Shown here piece by piece: positions 22,321 to 35,948 of a stretch of 50,853 nt of DNA. The DNA lies in NCBI GenBank assembly GCA_016707605.1, contig JADJHJ010000019.1:1-50853 (forward strand). Reading direction: 5' to 3'. Source of the stretch: Candidatus Promineofilum glycogenicum. Lineage in GTDB: Bacteria; Chloroflexota; Anaerolineae; Promineifilales; Promineifilaceae. The number at the start of each line of letters is the position of its first letter. Within the stretch, counting starts at the first letter, position 1. A program made the translations under genes and the position numbers. The notes beneath the pieces were generated by a model. The model was not told the DNA's origin. It did not search any database and was given only the letters and a program-made list of their open reading frames with translations.

Positions 22321-23585
22321 CCCAACCCTACCGGTTCGGCCGGCAACGGCTGGCCTGGTTTATCCTCTTCGGCAGCTTCTTCACCTGCCTTCTGCTGAGC
22401 GCCACCGCACCACTGGCCGTGCGGGCGTTCGTGCAAAACGCCACCCAGCCGCTCGACATCAACGTTCAGGCCAACCAGGGCACGGTGGGCGTCAATGCCG
22501 AGAACGGCCCGCGCCGCGCCGTGCTGATGGGCGAGCCGCCGCAGGAGATCGAGGGCGTGACCACTATCCAGACCGACACGACAGCCTCGGCGTTGGTCAA
22601 CGTCATGCCCCCCGACGGCGACGAGCCGCTGGCCACGCTGCAAATCTCCGGCAACTCCACGGTGCAGATCGAGCAGGCCACCGCGCCGCGCTTTGGGCTG
22701 AGCGCTCAGCCCTTTCGCCTCAATCTAGACGTGCAGGCCGGGCGGGTGCGCTTTTTTTTGCCGTTCTTTGAGGGTCGGCCGGTGGCCGTCACACTGACCA
22801 CACCCCACGGACAGGCTGACGTGAGCGATCCGGGGCGCTACACCGTGGAAGTCAGCGCCGAGGCGACCCAGGCCACGGTGCAAAACGAGGGCGCGGCCGT
22901 CGTCTCGGCCCAGGGCGAATCGCTGGCTGTGGCTCCCGGCCAACGGGTGGAGCTTGCCGCCGGCGCGCCGCCAAGTGGCCCGCTCGACCCGGCGCGCGAC
23001 CTCATCCGTAATGGCGACTTCGGCCAGGGATTAGACAACTGGGCGTCGTTCGCCTGGCGCGTGGAACTACCCGACCAGCCCAAGGGTGAGACCAGCGTCT
23101 CCATCGACGGCGGCAGCTCGGTGCTACGCTTCGCGCGCGAGGGCGTGGGCCACGCCGACGTGCGCGTGACGCAGTCAATCAATCAGGACGTGTCCGGCTA
23201 TGACTCCCTGCGTGTGTCGGCCACGCTACGCGTGCTGAATCAGAGCCTGGGTGTGTGCGGTGTGCAGGGCAGCGAGTGCCCGTTGTTCATCATCGTTAAC
23301 TACAGCGACGACAGCGGCGTCGGCCGCGTCTGGCAACACGGCTTCTTTGCCCAGGGGACAGTGGACGACAACCTGACGCCGGGGCAGTGCATCTCCTGCG
23401 CCGTGGTGCAACGGCCGCACGAGCGCGTGCCGCTAAGCCAATTCTTCTTCTACGACGTCGACCTCATCCAGGAACTGGCCAGCCAGGGCTTCCTGCCGCC
23501 GCGCCACATCGAGAGCGTGACTCTCGTCGGCTCCGGCCACACCTTCACCACCGAGGTGTCGGACGTGGCTCTGGTTGTCGAGTAG
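22317..23585 (+). CDS. Membrane-anchored FecR-domain-like extracytoplasmic protein
   Basis: The 422-residue protein has an N-terminal span (LAWFILFGSFFTCLLLSATAPLAV) and then an outside domain. Residues about 50-220 resemble a FecR-type beta domain: a repeated beta pattern with ISGNSTVQIEQATAPRFGLS, VTLTTPHGQADVSDPGRYTV and VQNEGAAVVSAQGESLAVAP. The C-terminal half, from LIRNGDFGQGLDNWASFAW, resembles a carbohydrate-binding-like jelly-roll. No sigma factor gene is adjacent, so classical FecR signalling is not implied. It starts in an ATGA overlap with acylphosphatase and converges on radC, with a small hairpin between. Confidence 0.72.
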   Translation: MTQPYRFGRQRLAWFILFGSFFTCLLLSATAPLAVRAFVQNATQPLDINVQANQGTVGVNAENGPRRAVLMGEPPQEIEGVTTIQTDTTASALVNVMPPDGDEPLATLQISGNSTVQIEQATAPRFGLSAQPFRLNLDVQAGRVRFFLPFFEGRPVAVTLTTPHGQADVSDPGRYTVEVSAEATQATVQNEGAAVVSAQGESLAVAPGQRVELAAGAPPSGPLDPARDLIRNGDFGQGLDNWASFAWRVELPDQPKGETSVSIDGGSSVLRFAREGVGHADVRVTQSINQDVSGYDSLRVSATLRVLNQSLGVCGVQGSECPLFIIVNYSDDSGVGRVWQHGFFAQGTVDDNLTPGQCISCAVVQRPHERVPLSQFFFYDVDLIQELASQGFLPPRHIESVTLVGSGHTFTTEVSDVALVVE

Positions 23586-23606
23586 CACAGGATTCTTATC
23601 CTGTGC
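23585..23606. repeat. GCACAGGATTCTTATCCTGTGC hairpin between convergent genes
   Basis: A single 22-nt copy of the palindrome seen at 21845-21911 starts on the last base of the FecR-like gene's stop and ends 2 nt before the radC end. It may act as a bidirectional terminator. Confidence 0.85.
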
Positions 23607-23607
23607 T

Positions 23608-24327
23608 CTACCGCTCAAACCCCAACCCCCGCTGCTTCAACGACACAAACCGCCCGCTGCCGATGATGATGTGGTCGAGCACGCTGATGTCCAGCAGCTT
23701 GCCCGCCTGCACGATCTGCCGCGTCACGTTGATGTCCTCCGGCGAGGGAGACGGGTCGCCCGACGGGTGGTTGTGGGCGACGATGAACGCCGCGGCATTC
23801 TCACGGATGGCGGCGCGGAACAGTTCGCCGACGCGCACGACCGAGGTGTTGAGGCTGCCGACGTAGAGCGTTGGCGTGCGCAGAACGCGGTTGCGCGTGT
23901 CCAGCAGGATCAGCCGCAGATGCTCCTGGTCGAGGAACATCATCTCCGACTTGAGCAAGTGGAAGGCGTCGTCGGGCGTGGTGACGCGCGGGCGTTCCTC
24001 CGGCGAACTGGCCACCAGCCGCCGGCCGATCTCCAGCGCGGCCTTGATCTCGGCCGCCTTGGCCGGGCCGATGCCGTTGGCTTCGGTCAGTTCCGTCACC
24101 GTGGCCCGCGCCAGGCCGGGCAGGTGGTCGAACTGGACGAGCAGCCTCTCGGCCAGGCGCAGCACGTTCTCGCCCGGCAGCCCACTACGTAGGACGATGG
24201 CCAGTAGCTCGGCCGTCGAGAGCGCCTCGGCCCCAATGAGGATGAGGCGCTCGCGCGGCCGTTCCGTTTCGGCTATATCCCGAATCATCGGCAGATAGCC
24301 GACGGTCGTTTCTTCGTGGAGCCTCAC
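23608..24327 (-). CDS. radC: RadC family JAB1/MPN-domain protein
   Basis: The 239-residue protein has the full RadC layout. An N-terminal helix-hairpin-helix region carries ERPRERLILIGAEALSTAEL and ANGIGPAKAAEIKAALE. The MPN(+)/JAMM metal-binding domain has the motif AHNHPSGDPSPSPED. Its cellular role is debated despite the DNA-repair name. GTG 24327 has a good GGAGAG 5 nt upstream. ATG 24288 (MIRDIAETERP) matches the usual family start and is the main alternative. The gene follows a small acidic protein gene by 16 nt on the same strand. Confidence 0.95.
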   Translation of the reverse strand: MRLHEETTVGYLPMIRDIAETERPRERLILIGAEALSTAELLAIVLRSGLPGENVLRLAERLLVQFDHLPGLARATVTELTEANGIGPAKAAEIKAALEIGRRLVASSPEERPRVTTPDDAFHLLKSEMMFLDQEHLRLILLDTRNRVLRTPTLYVGSLNTSVVRVGELFRAAIRENAAAFIVAHNHPSGDPSPSPEDINVTRQIVQAGKLLDISVLDHIIIGSGRFVSLKQRGLGFER

Positions 24328-24343
24328 GGCGCTCTCCGGGCTA

Positions 24344-24529
24344 TCAGGCCGAGGCCTGGCGGACGAGGATGACCAGTTCCTCCCACTCTTCGGACGTCAA
24401 GTGAAGCGTGATGAAGCCCAGTTCAATGTGGTACATGTAGCCGTCCTCTTCCTCATTCCGCCAAATGGCAAAACCGGACTCTTCGGACTCGGCCAGCATG
24501 TCGGGTTCAAGATCGTTATCGTGGTTCAT
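24344..24529 (-). CDS. Small acidic protein of unknown function
   Basis: The 61-residue product (MNHDNDLEPDMLAESEESGF at its start) is rich in Asp and Glu. Its compact body contains YMYHIELGFITLHLTSEEWE. I do not recognise a family. A strong AAGGAGAACACT sequence precedes ATG 24529, which makes this a real gene rather than a chance frame. It lies 16 nt upstream of radC on the same strand, so co-transcription is likely. It is soluble with no cysteines. It could be a regulator or binding partner, but nothing in the sequence decides this. Confidence 0.7.
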   Translation of the reverse strand: MNHDNDLEPDMLAESEESGFAIWRNEEEDGYMYHIELGFITLHLTSEEWEELVILVRQASA

Positions 24530-24591
24530 AGTGTTCTCCTTCTTGGTGGTCAGTGGTCAGTGGCCAGTGGTCAGGTCACTGACCACTACTT

Positions 24592-25788
24592 CTACTGCAA
24601 AGCATACAACACCCCGCCCTCCGTGCCGACAAAGACGACGCCGTCGGCGATGGCGGGGGACGAAACGCCCGAATCGGCGCGGAACTGCCACTGCATGCGG
24701 CCGGTCGCCGCGTCGAGGGCGTAGAGATACTTGTCGTTGCTGCCGACGTAGATCAGGTCGCCGGCAATGGCCGGAGCCGAGAAGATGATGTCACTGGTCG
24801 GGAAGGTCCAGGCCGGTTCGCCGCCATCGGTAGACAGGGCGTAAACGCGGCCGTCCAACCCGCCCCAGACCAGCAAGTCGCCGGCCAGCGACGGCGCGGA
24901 GTAGCTCTCGGTCGACATCTCGTAGCTCCAGCGCGCCTGATGGCTGGCGATGTCCACGGCGAATAGTTCGCCGACTAGATTGGGACCGGAGGTCATGAAG
25001 TAGACCACGCCATCGCCGACGACGAGATCGGCCGTGGGGCTATAAAGCTCCTGGGCGTTCTCTGCCGGGTTGAACGACCACGACTCGGCCCCGCTGCCTG
25101 CGTCGAGGGCGTAGAGGCTGCTGTCGGCCACGGGTACGTAGACCACGCCGTCGGCCACGGCCGGCGAGAAGGCGATGGCCAGACCTTCCTTTTGGAAGCG
25201 CCACTGCTCTTCGCCCGTCGCCGCGTCGAGGGCCAGCAGCAACCCGCTCTCGCCGGCGACGTAGACCGTGTCGCCGACGACGGCCGGTGAGCCGGTGATG
25301 CCGTTGCCCGATGAACCGTCGCCCAGCGTGGCCCGCCACTGCTCCGCGCCGCCGGCCGCGCTCAGGGCGTAGACGATGCCGTCCATGCCGGCGACGAAGA
25401 CCCGTCCGCCGGCCGCGGCCGGCGCGGCGATGACCGGCTGCCCGGTGGCGAAGCGCCAGCGCTCCGCGCCCGTCTCGCGGTCGAGGGCGTAGACGTGGCC
25501 GTCGTAGCTGGCGGCGTAGACGGCGTCGCCCAGCACGGCCGGCGCGGCGAAAATCCACTCCTCGGCCGCGAACTGCCACTTGATGGCGCTGTACTCGGCC
25601 AGCCCTTCGGTGCGGAAGACGCCGGTGCGGGCCGCGTTGGCGCGGTGCATGGCGGCGTCGGGCGCGGCAATCTCCGGCCGCCCCTCCGCGCCGCCGCAAC
25701 CGGCCAGAACCAGCACCAGCCCTATCAGTAGGGCAGGAATCAGCCTACCCCACAAGCCCCGTCGCGGGCGCAAAGTGTCGTTTATCAT
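24592..25788 (-). CDS. PQQ-like beta-propeller lipoprotein (BamB-like)
   Basis: The 398-residue protein has a lipoprotein signal (LIGLVLVLAGC, Cys31). About seven to eight repeats follow, each with the PQQ/BamB-like pattern VYALDxxTGxxxWRF and a spacing strand such as SPAVVGDTVYVAG. Repeats are seen at YALDRETGAERWRF, LALDAATGEEQWRF, YALDAGSGAESWSF and YALDAATGRMQWQF. Such propellers are scaffolds. A true PQQ dehydrogenase is unlikely because catalytic and calcium-binding residues of that family are not obvious. It probably sits on the outer face of the membrane. The gene is flanked by short tandem repeats on both sides. Confidence 0.88.
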   Translation of the reverse strand: MINDTLRPRRGLWGRLIPALLIGLVLVLAGCGGAEGRPEIAAPDAAMHRANAARTGVFRTEGLAEYSAIKWQFAAEEWIFAAPAVLGDAVYAASYDGHVYALDRETGAERWRFATGQPVIAAPAAAGGRVFVAGMDGIVYALSAAGGAEQWRATLGDGSSGNGITGSPAVVGDTVYVAGESGLLLALDAATGEEQWRFQKEGLAIAFSPAVADGVVYVPVADSSLYALDAGSGAESWSFNPAENAQELYSPTADLVVGDGVVYFMTSGPNLVGELFAVDIASHQARWSYEMSTESYSAPSLAGDLLVWGGLDGRVYALSTDGGEPAWTFPTSDIIFSAPAIAGDLIYVGSNDKYLYALDAATGRMQWQFRADSGVSSPAIADGVVFVGTEGGVLYALQ

Positions 25789-25801
25789 TCGTTGCTCTTG
25801 G

Positions 25802-25852
25802 GTCGTTGGTCGTTAGTCGTTGGTCAATGACCAACGACTAACGACCAACGAC
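25802..25852. repeat. 51-nt perfect hairpin of GTCGTTG 7-mers
   Basis: Two exact complementary 25-nt arms are separated by one A. Each arm is made of 7-nt TCGTTGG/TCGTTAG units. It lies between the 3' end of acnA and the start of the propeller lipoprotein gene, and similar sequence occurs near 18703. It probably acts as a terminator-like structure for acnA. Confidence 0.9.
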
Positions 25853-25855
25853 AAC

Positions 25856-28570
<2,715 letters not shown>

Positions 28571-28640
28571 TGCTCACCTCGGTCTTGTCGCTGTGCTGTT
28601 TCGCGCAAACACACAGACGAACATTGTATAATCCTGCCTG

Positions 28641-28670
28641 TTACGGCCGTTGGGCTGTCTATGCTATGAT
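28641..28670 (+). promoter_or_regulatory. Candidate promoter for the P450 operon (TTACGG-N18-TGC-TATGAT)
   Basis: The -10 TATGAT (28665-28670) follows a TGC that would make it an extended -10. The -35 TTACGG (28641-28646) is weak. The transcript would have a leader of about 120 nt that contains the AGAAACCGGGTTTCT palindrome. Confidence 0.45.
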
Positions 28671-28710
28671 AGAAGCGTCGCAATTATAGCCGATTTCTGC
28701 CGGCACACTT

Positions 28711-28725
28711 AGAAACCGGGTTTCT
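28711..28725 (+). repeat. AGAAACCGGGTTTCT palindrome in the P450 leader
   Basis: AGAAACC (28711-28717) pairs with GGTTTCT (28719-28725). A related ACTCGGTTTTTGG follows. Similar palindromes are common repeats in cyanobacteria and other bacteria, from memory. It may form a short hairpin in the leader RNA. Confidence 0.6.
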
Positions 28726-28799
28726 CTGAGATAACTCGGTTTTTGGATGGGGTATTGCGGTCAATGATGGGCGACTTTCCAGTGGCAAGGAGACAGGAG

Positions 28800-30107
28800 A
28801 TGATAGACAAGACCGCGGGTCTCGAACGCAAGCACCCGCCAGTGGCGACCGGCGGCCGCGAGGAGATTCGCAACCCGTTGCGCTTCTTCGTCTGGCTGAC
28901 CGAGACCTACGGCGATGTGGTGCAATACCGCTCCAGCGTCGAGCCGGCTTACCTTGTCAACCATCCCGACTACGTTCAGCACGTGCTCCAGACCAACGGC
29001 CAGAACTACAACAAGAACACCTACCTCAATAAGTACATTGTCGAGTCGCTGACCGGCCAGGGGCTGCTGACCAGCGAGAACCCGCTGTGGCGCGAACAGC
29101 GGCGGCTCATCCAGCCCGCCTTCCACCGCCGCAGCCTGCCGGCCTTTGCCGGGCTGATGACCGACGCCACCTGCCGCACCATCGACCGGCTGCGGGCCAC
29201 GCCGCCGGGCGAGACGGTCGACATCGCCCGCGAGATGATGCGCCTGACGCTCGACATTGTGACCTCGGCCCTCTTCGGCTACGACATCACCGGCCGGGCC
29301 GACGAAGTGGGCACAGCGATGGACACAATGGTGAGCATCGGCAAGCCGCGCCACCGCAAGGTGAAGGAGGCGATTGACCTGGTGGACGGCATCGTCTATG
29401 AGATCATCGACGAGCGCCGCGCCCACCCGGAGCGCCAACGCGACGACCTGCTGACGATGCTGCTCAACGCCCGCTACGACGACGGCACGGCCATGCCCGA
29501 CAAGCTGGTGCGCGACGAAGTCATGACCCTGCTGATCGCCGGGCACGAGACGACGGCCAACACGCTGGGCTGGACGTGGTACCTGCTGGCCCAATACCCG
29601 GAGGTCGTAGCCCGGCTGGAGGCCGAGGTGGACACATTGCGCGGGGCGGCGCCGGCGATAGCCGACTTCCCGCGGCTGGTCTACACCGACCGGGTGATCC
29701 AGGAGGCGATGCGCCTCTACCCGTCGGCCTGGTCGATCAGCCGCCGGGCGCTGGCCGACGACGAGATCGGCGGCTATCACATCCCGGCCGGCTCCATCGT
29801 GGCCATGAGTCCCTACACCACCCACCGCCACCCGGCCTTCTGGCCCGACCCGGAGCGCTTCGACCCCGACCGCTTCACGCCGGAGCGGGTGGCCGCCCGG
29901 CCGCGCTTCGCCTACTTCCCCTTCGGCGGCGGCGCGCGGCAGTGCATCGGCAACTACTTCGCCCAAATGGAGAGCCTGATTATCATCCCCACCATCGTCC
30001 AGCACTTCCGGCTACAGCCGCGCTGGACCGAACCCATCGAAGGCCACGCCCTGGTGACGCTGCGAGCGCGCGGCGGCGTGCCGGTGGCCCTGGAGAAACG
30101 ACTATGA
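28800..30107 (+). CDS. Cytochrome P450
   Basis: The 435-residue protein is a soluble bacterial P450. The I-helix oxygen-activation motif is IAGHETTANTLGW (around residue 248). The K-helix ExxR is EAMRLYP (Glu302). The heme-binding loop is FPFGGGARQCIGNYFA (Cys382). The sequence resembles fatty-acid or alkane-type hydroxylases more than biosynthetic P450s, but the substrate is unknown. No reductase is adjacent. ATG 28800 is chosen because AAGGAG lies 7 nt upstream; the open frame extends to TTG 28743, without a ribosome-binding site. The next gene begins in an ATGA overlap, so P450 and the SDR gene are coupled. Confidence 0.95.
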   Translation: MIDKTAGLERKHPPVATGGREEIRNPLRFFVWLTETYGDVVQYRSSVEPAYLVNHPDYVQHVLQTNGQNYNKNTYLNKYIVESLTGQGLLTSENPLWREQRRLIQPAFHRRSLPAFAGLMTDATCRTIDRLRATPPGETVDIAREMMRLTLDIVTSALFGYDITGRADEVGTAMDTMVSIGKPRHRKVKEAIDLVDGIVYEIIDERRAHPERQRDDLLTMLLNARYDDGTAMPDKLVRDEVMTLLIAGHETTANTLGWTWYLLAQYPEVVARLEAEVDTLRGAAPAIADFPRLVYTDRVIQEAMRLYPSAWSISRRALADDEIGGYHIPAGSIVAMSPYTTHRHPAFWPDPERFDPDRFTPERVAARPRFAYFPFGGGARQCIGNYFAQMESLIIIPTIVQHFRLQPRWTEPIEGHALVTLRARGGVPVALEKRL

Positions 30108-31087
30108 ACGTATTATTCATCGGCGGCAGCGGCATCATCAGCTCGGCTTGCGCGGCGCTGGCCGTCGAGCGGGGCATCGATCTGACTCTGCTCAACCGCG
30201 GCCGGACCGACTTCCGCCCCGTGCCCGCCGCGGCCGAAGTCATCCACGCCGATGTGCGCGATCCGGCGGCGGCGGCCGAAGCGCTGCGCGGCCGGACGTT
30301 CGACGCCGTGGTGGACTGGATCGCCTTCACCACCGACCACATCGCCACCGACCTGGAGCTGTTTCGCGGCCGGGTGGGGCAGTTCATCTTCATCAGTTCC
30401 GCCTCGGCCTACCAGAAGCCGCCCGCCCGGCTGCCCATCACCGAGGAGACGCCGCTCGATAACCCGTTCTGGCAGTACTCGCGCAACAAGATCGCCTGCG
30501 AAGAGCTGCTGATGGCCGCTTACCGCGACGAGGGCTTCCCGGTGACCATCGTCCGCCCGTCGCACACCTACGACGCCACCCTGCTGCCCTTCCACGGCGG
30601 CTACACCACGCTCGACCGGCTGCGGCAGGGCAAGCCCATCCTTATTCACGACGACGGCGAATCACTGTGGACGCTGACCCACCACCGCGACTTCGCCCGC
30701 GCCTTTGTGCCCCTGCTGGGCGAACCGCGGGCCATCGGCCAGGCGTATCACATCACCTCCGACGAGGTGCTGACCTGGAACGAGATCGCCCGGCTGCTGG
30801 GCGAGGCCGCCGGGGTCACGCCCAACGCCGTCCACGTGCCGTCGGCCGTCGTCGCCACCTATGACGAGGGCTTTGGCGACAGCTTGCTGGGCGACAAGGC
30901 CCACAACGCCATCTTCGACAACAGCAAGATTCGCACCATCGTGCCCGGTTTCGCCGCCGAAATCCCCTTCGCCGAAGGGGCGCGGGAGATCGTCGCCTGG
31001 TACGACGCCCACCCCGAAGCGCAGCGCGTCGATCCCGTCCACGATGCCCTGCTCGACCGGATCATCGGCGACAGAGAAGAAAAGTAA
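30104..31087 (+). CDS. NAD(P)-dependent epimerase/reductase-type SDR
   Basis: The 327-residue protein begins MNVLFIGGSGIISSACAAL, a Rossmann nucleotide-binding loop of atypical SDRs. It is close to the family annotated as NAD-dependent epimerases that resemble isoflavone-reductase and mRNA-binding CSP41-like proteins. The expected Tyr-Lys pair is probably in NPFWQYSRNKIACEELL. Later landmarks are TIVRPSHTYD and AYHITSDEVLTWNEIARLLG. The substrate is unknown. The start codon overlaps the P450 stop (ATGA, 30104-30107), which suggests the two act on the same compound or pathway. It ends in front of a large inverted repeat. Confidence 0.9.
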   Translation: MNVLFIGGSGIISSACAALAVERGIDLTLLNRGRTDFRPVPAAAEVIHADVRDPAAAAEALRGRTFDAVVDWIAFTTDHIATDLELFRGRVGQFIFISSASAYQKPPARLPITEETPLDNPFWQYSRNKIACEELLMAAYRDEGFPVTIVRPSHTYDATLLPFHGGYTTLDRLRQGKPILIHDDGESLWTLTHHRDFARAFVPLLGEPRAIGQAYHITSDEVLTWNEIARLLGEAAGVTPNAVHVPSAVVATYDEGFGDSLLGDKAHNAIFDNSKIRTIVPGFAAEIPFAEGAREIVAWYDAHPEAQRVDPVHDALLDRIIGDREEK

Positions 31088-31234
31088 CCACAGATTTCAC
31101 AGATTGAAGAGAGGTAATCCGCAGATTGGGCAGATTGGGCAGATTTTAGAAAGAAGAGATCTCTTCTTCTGAAAATCTGCCCAATCTGCCCAATCTGCGG
31201 ATCATTACTCTCTTAATCTGCGTAATCTGTGGTT
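31087..31234. repeat. Large inverted repeat of CAGATT-type 9-mers (about 148 nt)
   Basis: The outer arms AACCACAGATTTCACAGATT and their complement enclose inner arms with CCGCAGATTGGGCAGATTG units. The centre is AAGAGATCTCTT. This fills the gap between the SDR gene and the phosphatase gene. It is one of the longest copies in the window and slightly imperfect. Confidence 0.88.
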
Positions 31235-31282
31235 TCTTCCTCCGATTGCCAGGAACGCCCGGCGGGGCTATGCTTACGGGCG

Positions 31283-31810
31283 ATGAACCCGTTTCACTGG
31301 CTGTTCGACAAGTTCTACCCGCTCATCCGCTTTCTCTATGAGCGCATCCAGGGCAACCGCTGGTTCGACCGCATCGCGCCGCAACTGTGGCTGGGCGGCG
31401 CGCCGACCTACGCCCGCGACTACCAATTCCTGCTGGACAACGACATCAACGCCGTCCTCGATATGCGCCTGGAGCGCGAAGGGGATCGCGCCTTCTACGA
31501 CGCCCACGACATCGCCTACAAGCGGCTGGGCGTGCTCGACGCCACCGTGCCGGCCGACGAGTACCTGAGCGAAGGGGCCGACTGGATCGACGAACAGATC
31601 GACGCCGGGCGCACGGTGCTGGTGCACTGCGCCAAGGGGCGCGGCCGTTCGGCCACCCTCGTCGCCGCCTACCTGATGCGCCACGAAGCGCTGCCCTACG
31701 ACGACTGCCGGACGATGATGAAAGAGGCCCGGCCACTGGTCAAACTGGAAGACCGCCACCGCCGCCGCCTGGAGCGCTGGCACACCGCCACCGACAAAGC
31801 CGACGTATGA
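31283..31810 (+). CDS. Dual-specificity protein phosphatase
   Basis: The 175-residue protein carries the cysteine phosphatase signature VLVHCAKGRGRSATLVAAYL (HCxxGxxRS, Cys116). A general-acid region precedes it (LDATVPADEYL). The N-terminal WFDRIAPQLWLGGAPTYARD is common in prokaryotic DSPs related to the PTPMT/cyclin-dependent phosphatase group. It could act on phosphoproteins or on lipid phosphates such as phosphatidylglycerol phosphate. An N-terminal hydrophobic-basic patch could bind membrane. ATG 31283 is used; the open frame upstream lies in the repeat. The stop overlaps the next start (ATGA, 31807-31810). Confidence 0.92.
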   Translation: MNPFHWLFDKFYPLIRFLYERIQGNRWFDRIAPQLWLGGAPTYARDYQFLLDNDINAVLDMRLEREGDRAFYDAHDIAYKRLGVLDATVPADEYLSEGADWIDEQIDAGRTVLVHCAKGRGRSATLVAAYLMRHEALPYDDCRTMMKEARPLVKLEDRHRRRLERWHTATDKADV

Positions 31811-33069
31811 CCCCATCCCCATCGCTGCCCGCTTCCCTGGCCGTCGCCCAACGCTCGCTGGGCGACCCGAACCACAGCTATCCACTCTTCCCGCCCCTGC
31901 TGGAAGGCTGCCCGGCCACCAGCACGGCCGAGTTGCAGTACCCGCTGGCCCTCGACTACGACTACACCCGTCTGCCGCGCGACTTCTTCAACCGCGACCC
32001 GTACCCCGGCATCCGCCGCTGGGCGGAGCTGCTGCCGCCGCTGGCCCCCGGCCTGTCGATGGGCGAGGGGGGCACGCCGCTGGTGGCCGCGCCGCGCCTG
32101 GCCGACTGGGCCGGCTTCGGCGGCGAACTGTACATCAAGGACGAGAGCCGCAACCCGACCGGCAGCCACAAGGATCGGCTGAACCTGTGCACCGTCAGCG
32201 CCGCCGTGCTCAGCGGCGCGCCGGGCGTCACCGTGGCCTCGTCGGGCAACCACGGCGCGGCGGCGGCGGCCTACGCGGCGCGGGCCGGGCTGCCCTGCGT
32301 GCTGTTCATCACCGAGGGCACGGAGCCGCACCTGGTGCGCATGGTGTCGGCCTATGGCGCGGCCGTCGTGCCCCTGCCCCGGCCGCTGCGCCGCGTGCTG
32401 ATGCGCGAACTGGTCGAGCGCGCCGGCTTCCACCCCGTCAGCAGCATCACCCCCACCCACACCGGCCACCCGTTCGGCCCGGAGGGGTACAAGACCATCG
32501 CCTACGAGATTTACCGCCAGTTGGGCGACCGGCTGCCGGCGGCCGTCTTCATCCCCACCGCCTACGCCGAACTGCTCTACGGCGTCTGGCTGGGCTTCAA
32601 GGAGTTGAGCCAGGTCGGCCGGCGCGGCCCCGCGCCGCAACTGTTCGCCTGTGAGCCGGCGGCCGGCGCGCCGCTGCGGGCGGCGCTGGCCCAGGGGCGG
32701 CCGGTGATCACGGTCGAGGAAGCACCCACGGCGGCCTACAGCATCGTCGTGGCCGCCAACGGCTACCGCGGCGTGCTGGCCGTGCGCGAGAGCGAGGGCG
32801 ACGCCGTGGCCGTCAGCGACGCGGAGATGCTGGCGGCGCAGACGGCGCTGGGGCGCGAGGGGCTGTGGGCGGAGCTATCGGGCGCAGCCGGGCTGGCCGG
32901 CTTGCGCCAGGCGGCGCGGGCCATGTCGTTCGACGGGCCGGTCGTCTGCCTGATGACCTCCAGCGGCTTGAAAGACCAGGGCCTGCCCGCCCCCACCCTG
33001 CCCCCCGTCGCCCCCACCTGGGAGGCCGTCCAAACGACGCTCAAGGAAGTCTATGGTCTCTCTGTATAA
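31807..33069 (+). CDS. Threonine synthase-like PLP enzyme (fold type II)
   Basis: The 420-residue protein has the PLP-binding motif DESRNPTGSHKDRLNL (Lys122 as Schiff base). The phosphate-binding or substrate loop is ASSGNHGAAAAAYAARAGLP, and the family pattern GEGGTPLVAAPRL lies before it. Threonine synthase converts O-phosphohomoserine to threonine, but other type II enzymes (cysteate or diaminopropionate type) are similar, so the reaction is not certain. No hom or thrB gene is in the window. Its ATG overlaps the phosphatase stop, so the two are coupled. The last codons run up to a CAGATT inverted repeat. Confidence 0.85.
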   Translation: MTPSPSLPASLAVAQRSLGDPNHSYPLFPPLLEGCPATSTAELQYPLALDYDYTRLPRDFFNRDPYPGIRRWAELLPPLAPGLSMGEGGTPLVAAPRLADWAGFGGELYIKDESRNPTGSHKDRLNLCTVSAAVLSGAPGVTVASSGNHGAAAAAYAARAGLPCVLFITEGTEPHLVRMVSAYGAAVVPLPRPLRRVLMRELVERAGFHPVSSITPTHTGHPFGPEGYKTIAYEIYRQLGDRLPAAVFIPTAYAELLYGVWLGFKELSQVGRRGPAPQLFACEPAAGAPLRAALAQGRPVITVEEAPTAAYSIVVAANGYRGVLAVRESEGDAVAVSDAEMLAAQTALGREGLWAELSGAAGLAGLRQAARAMSFDGPVVCLMTSSGLKDQGLPAPTLPPVAPTWEAVQTTLKEVYGLSV

Positions 33070-33080
33070 TAAAGAGAAAT

Positions 33081-33213
33081 GATCCGCAGATTGGGCAGAT
33101 TAAGCAGATTTCAGAAAGAGAAATTTGTCTTTCTGCTTTCTGAAAATCTGCCGAATCTGCCCAATCTGCGGATCACTATTCTTTAATCTGTGAAATCTGT
33201 GTAATCTGTGGTT
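33081..33213. repeat. Inverted repeat of CAGATT-type 9-mers before mutS
   Basis: The left arm begins GATCCGCAGATTGGGCAGAT, and its complement (about 33137-33174) follows an AT-rich loop. A second right-hand block ends at 33213 with AATCTGTGGTT. It is the entire gap between the threonine synthase-like gene and mutS. Confidence 0.88.
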
Positions 33214-33216
33214 CAT

Positions 33217-35808
<2,592 letters not shown>

Positions 35809-35850
35809 CGAGGGCGTTTGAGAGGGACGCGAGGAACGCGGAGGAGCGCG

Positions 35851-35891
35851 GAGGAACACAGAGAAACTTTCTTTCTCTGTGTTCCTCTTTT
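35851..35891 (+). terminator. Terminator-like hairpin after mutS
   Basis: GAGGAACACAGAGAAA (35851-35866) pairs perfectly with its complement at 35872-35887 across a 5-nt loop. TTTT follows. It could end the mutS transcript, and it separates mutS from the kinase-like pair. Confidence 0.65.
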
Positions 35892-35948
35892 CTGCCAACT
35901 CCGCTAGTATTGTGAAGCGTAGACATTACAGTTGACACAGATGACAGA

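Noticed and set aside
28743..28799. Longer P450 start at TTG 28743
   Set aside because: It has no ribosome-binding site, while ATG 28800 has AAGGAG at good spacing and gives a normal P450 N-terminus.
33065..33070. TATAAT at the end of the threonine synthase-like gene as a mutS promoter
   Set aside because: It lies over the last codons, about 150 nt from the mutS start, with a large inverted repeat between and no -35.
31087..33213. Repeated CAGATT blocks as a CRISPR array
   Set aside because: Units are 9 nt with no spacers, arranged as inverted arms, and no cas gene is present.
33208..33216. GTG 33208 as mutS start
   Set aside because: It lies in the CAGATT repeat, and MutS families begin near the MPGETVTPSRQQ of ATG 33217.
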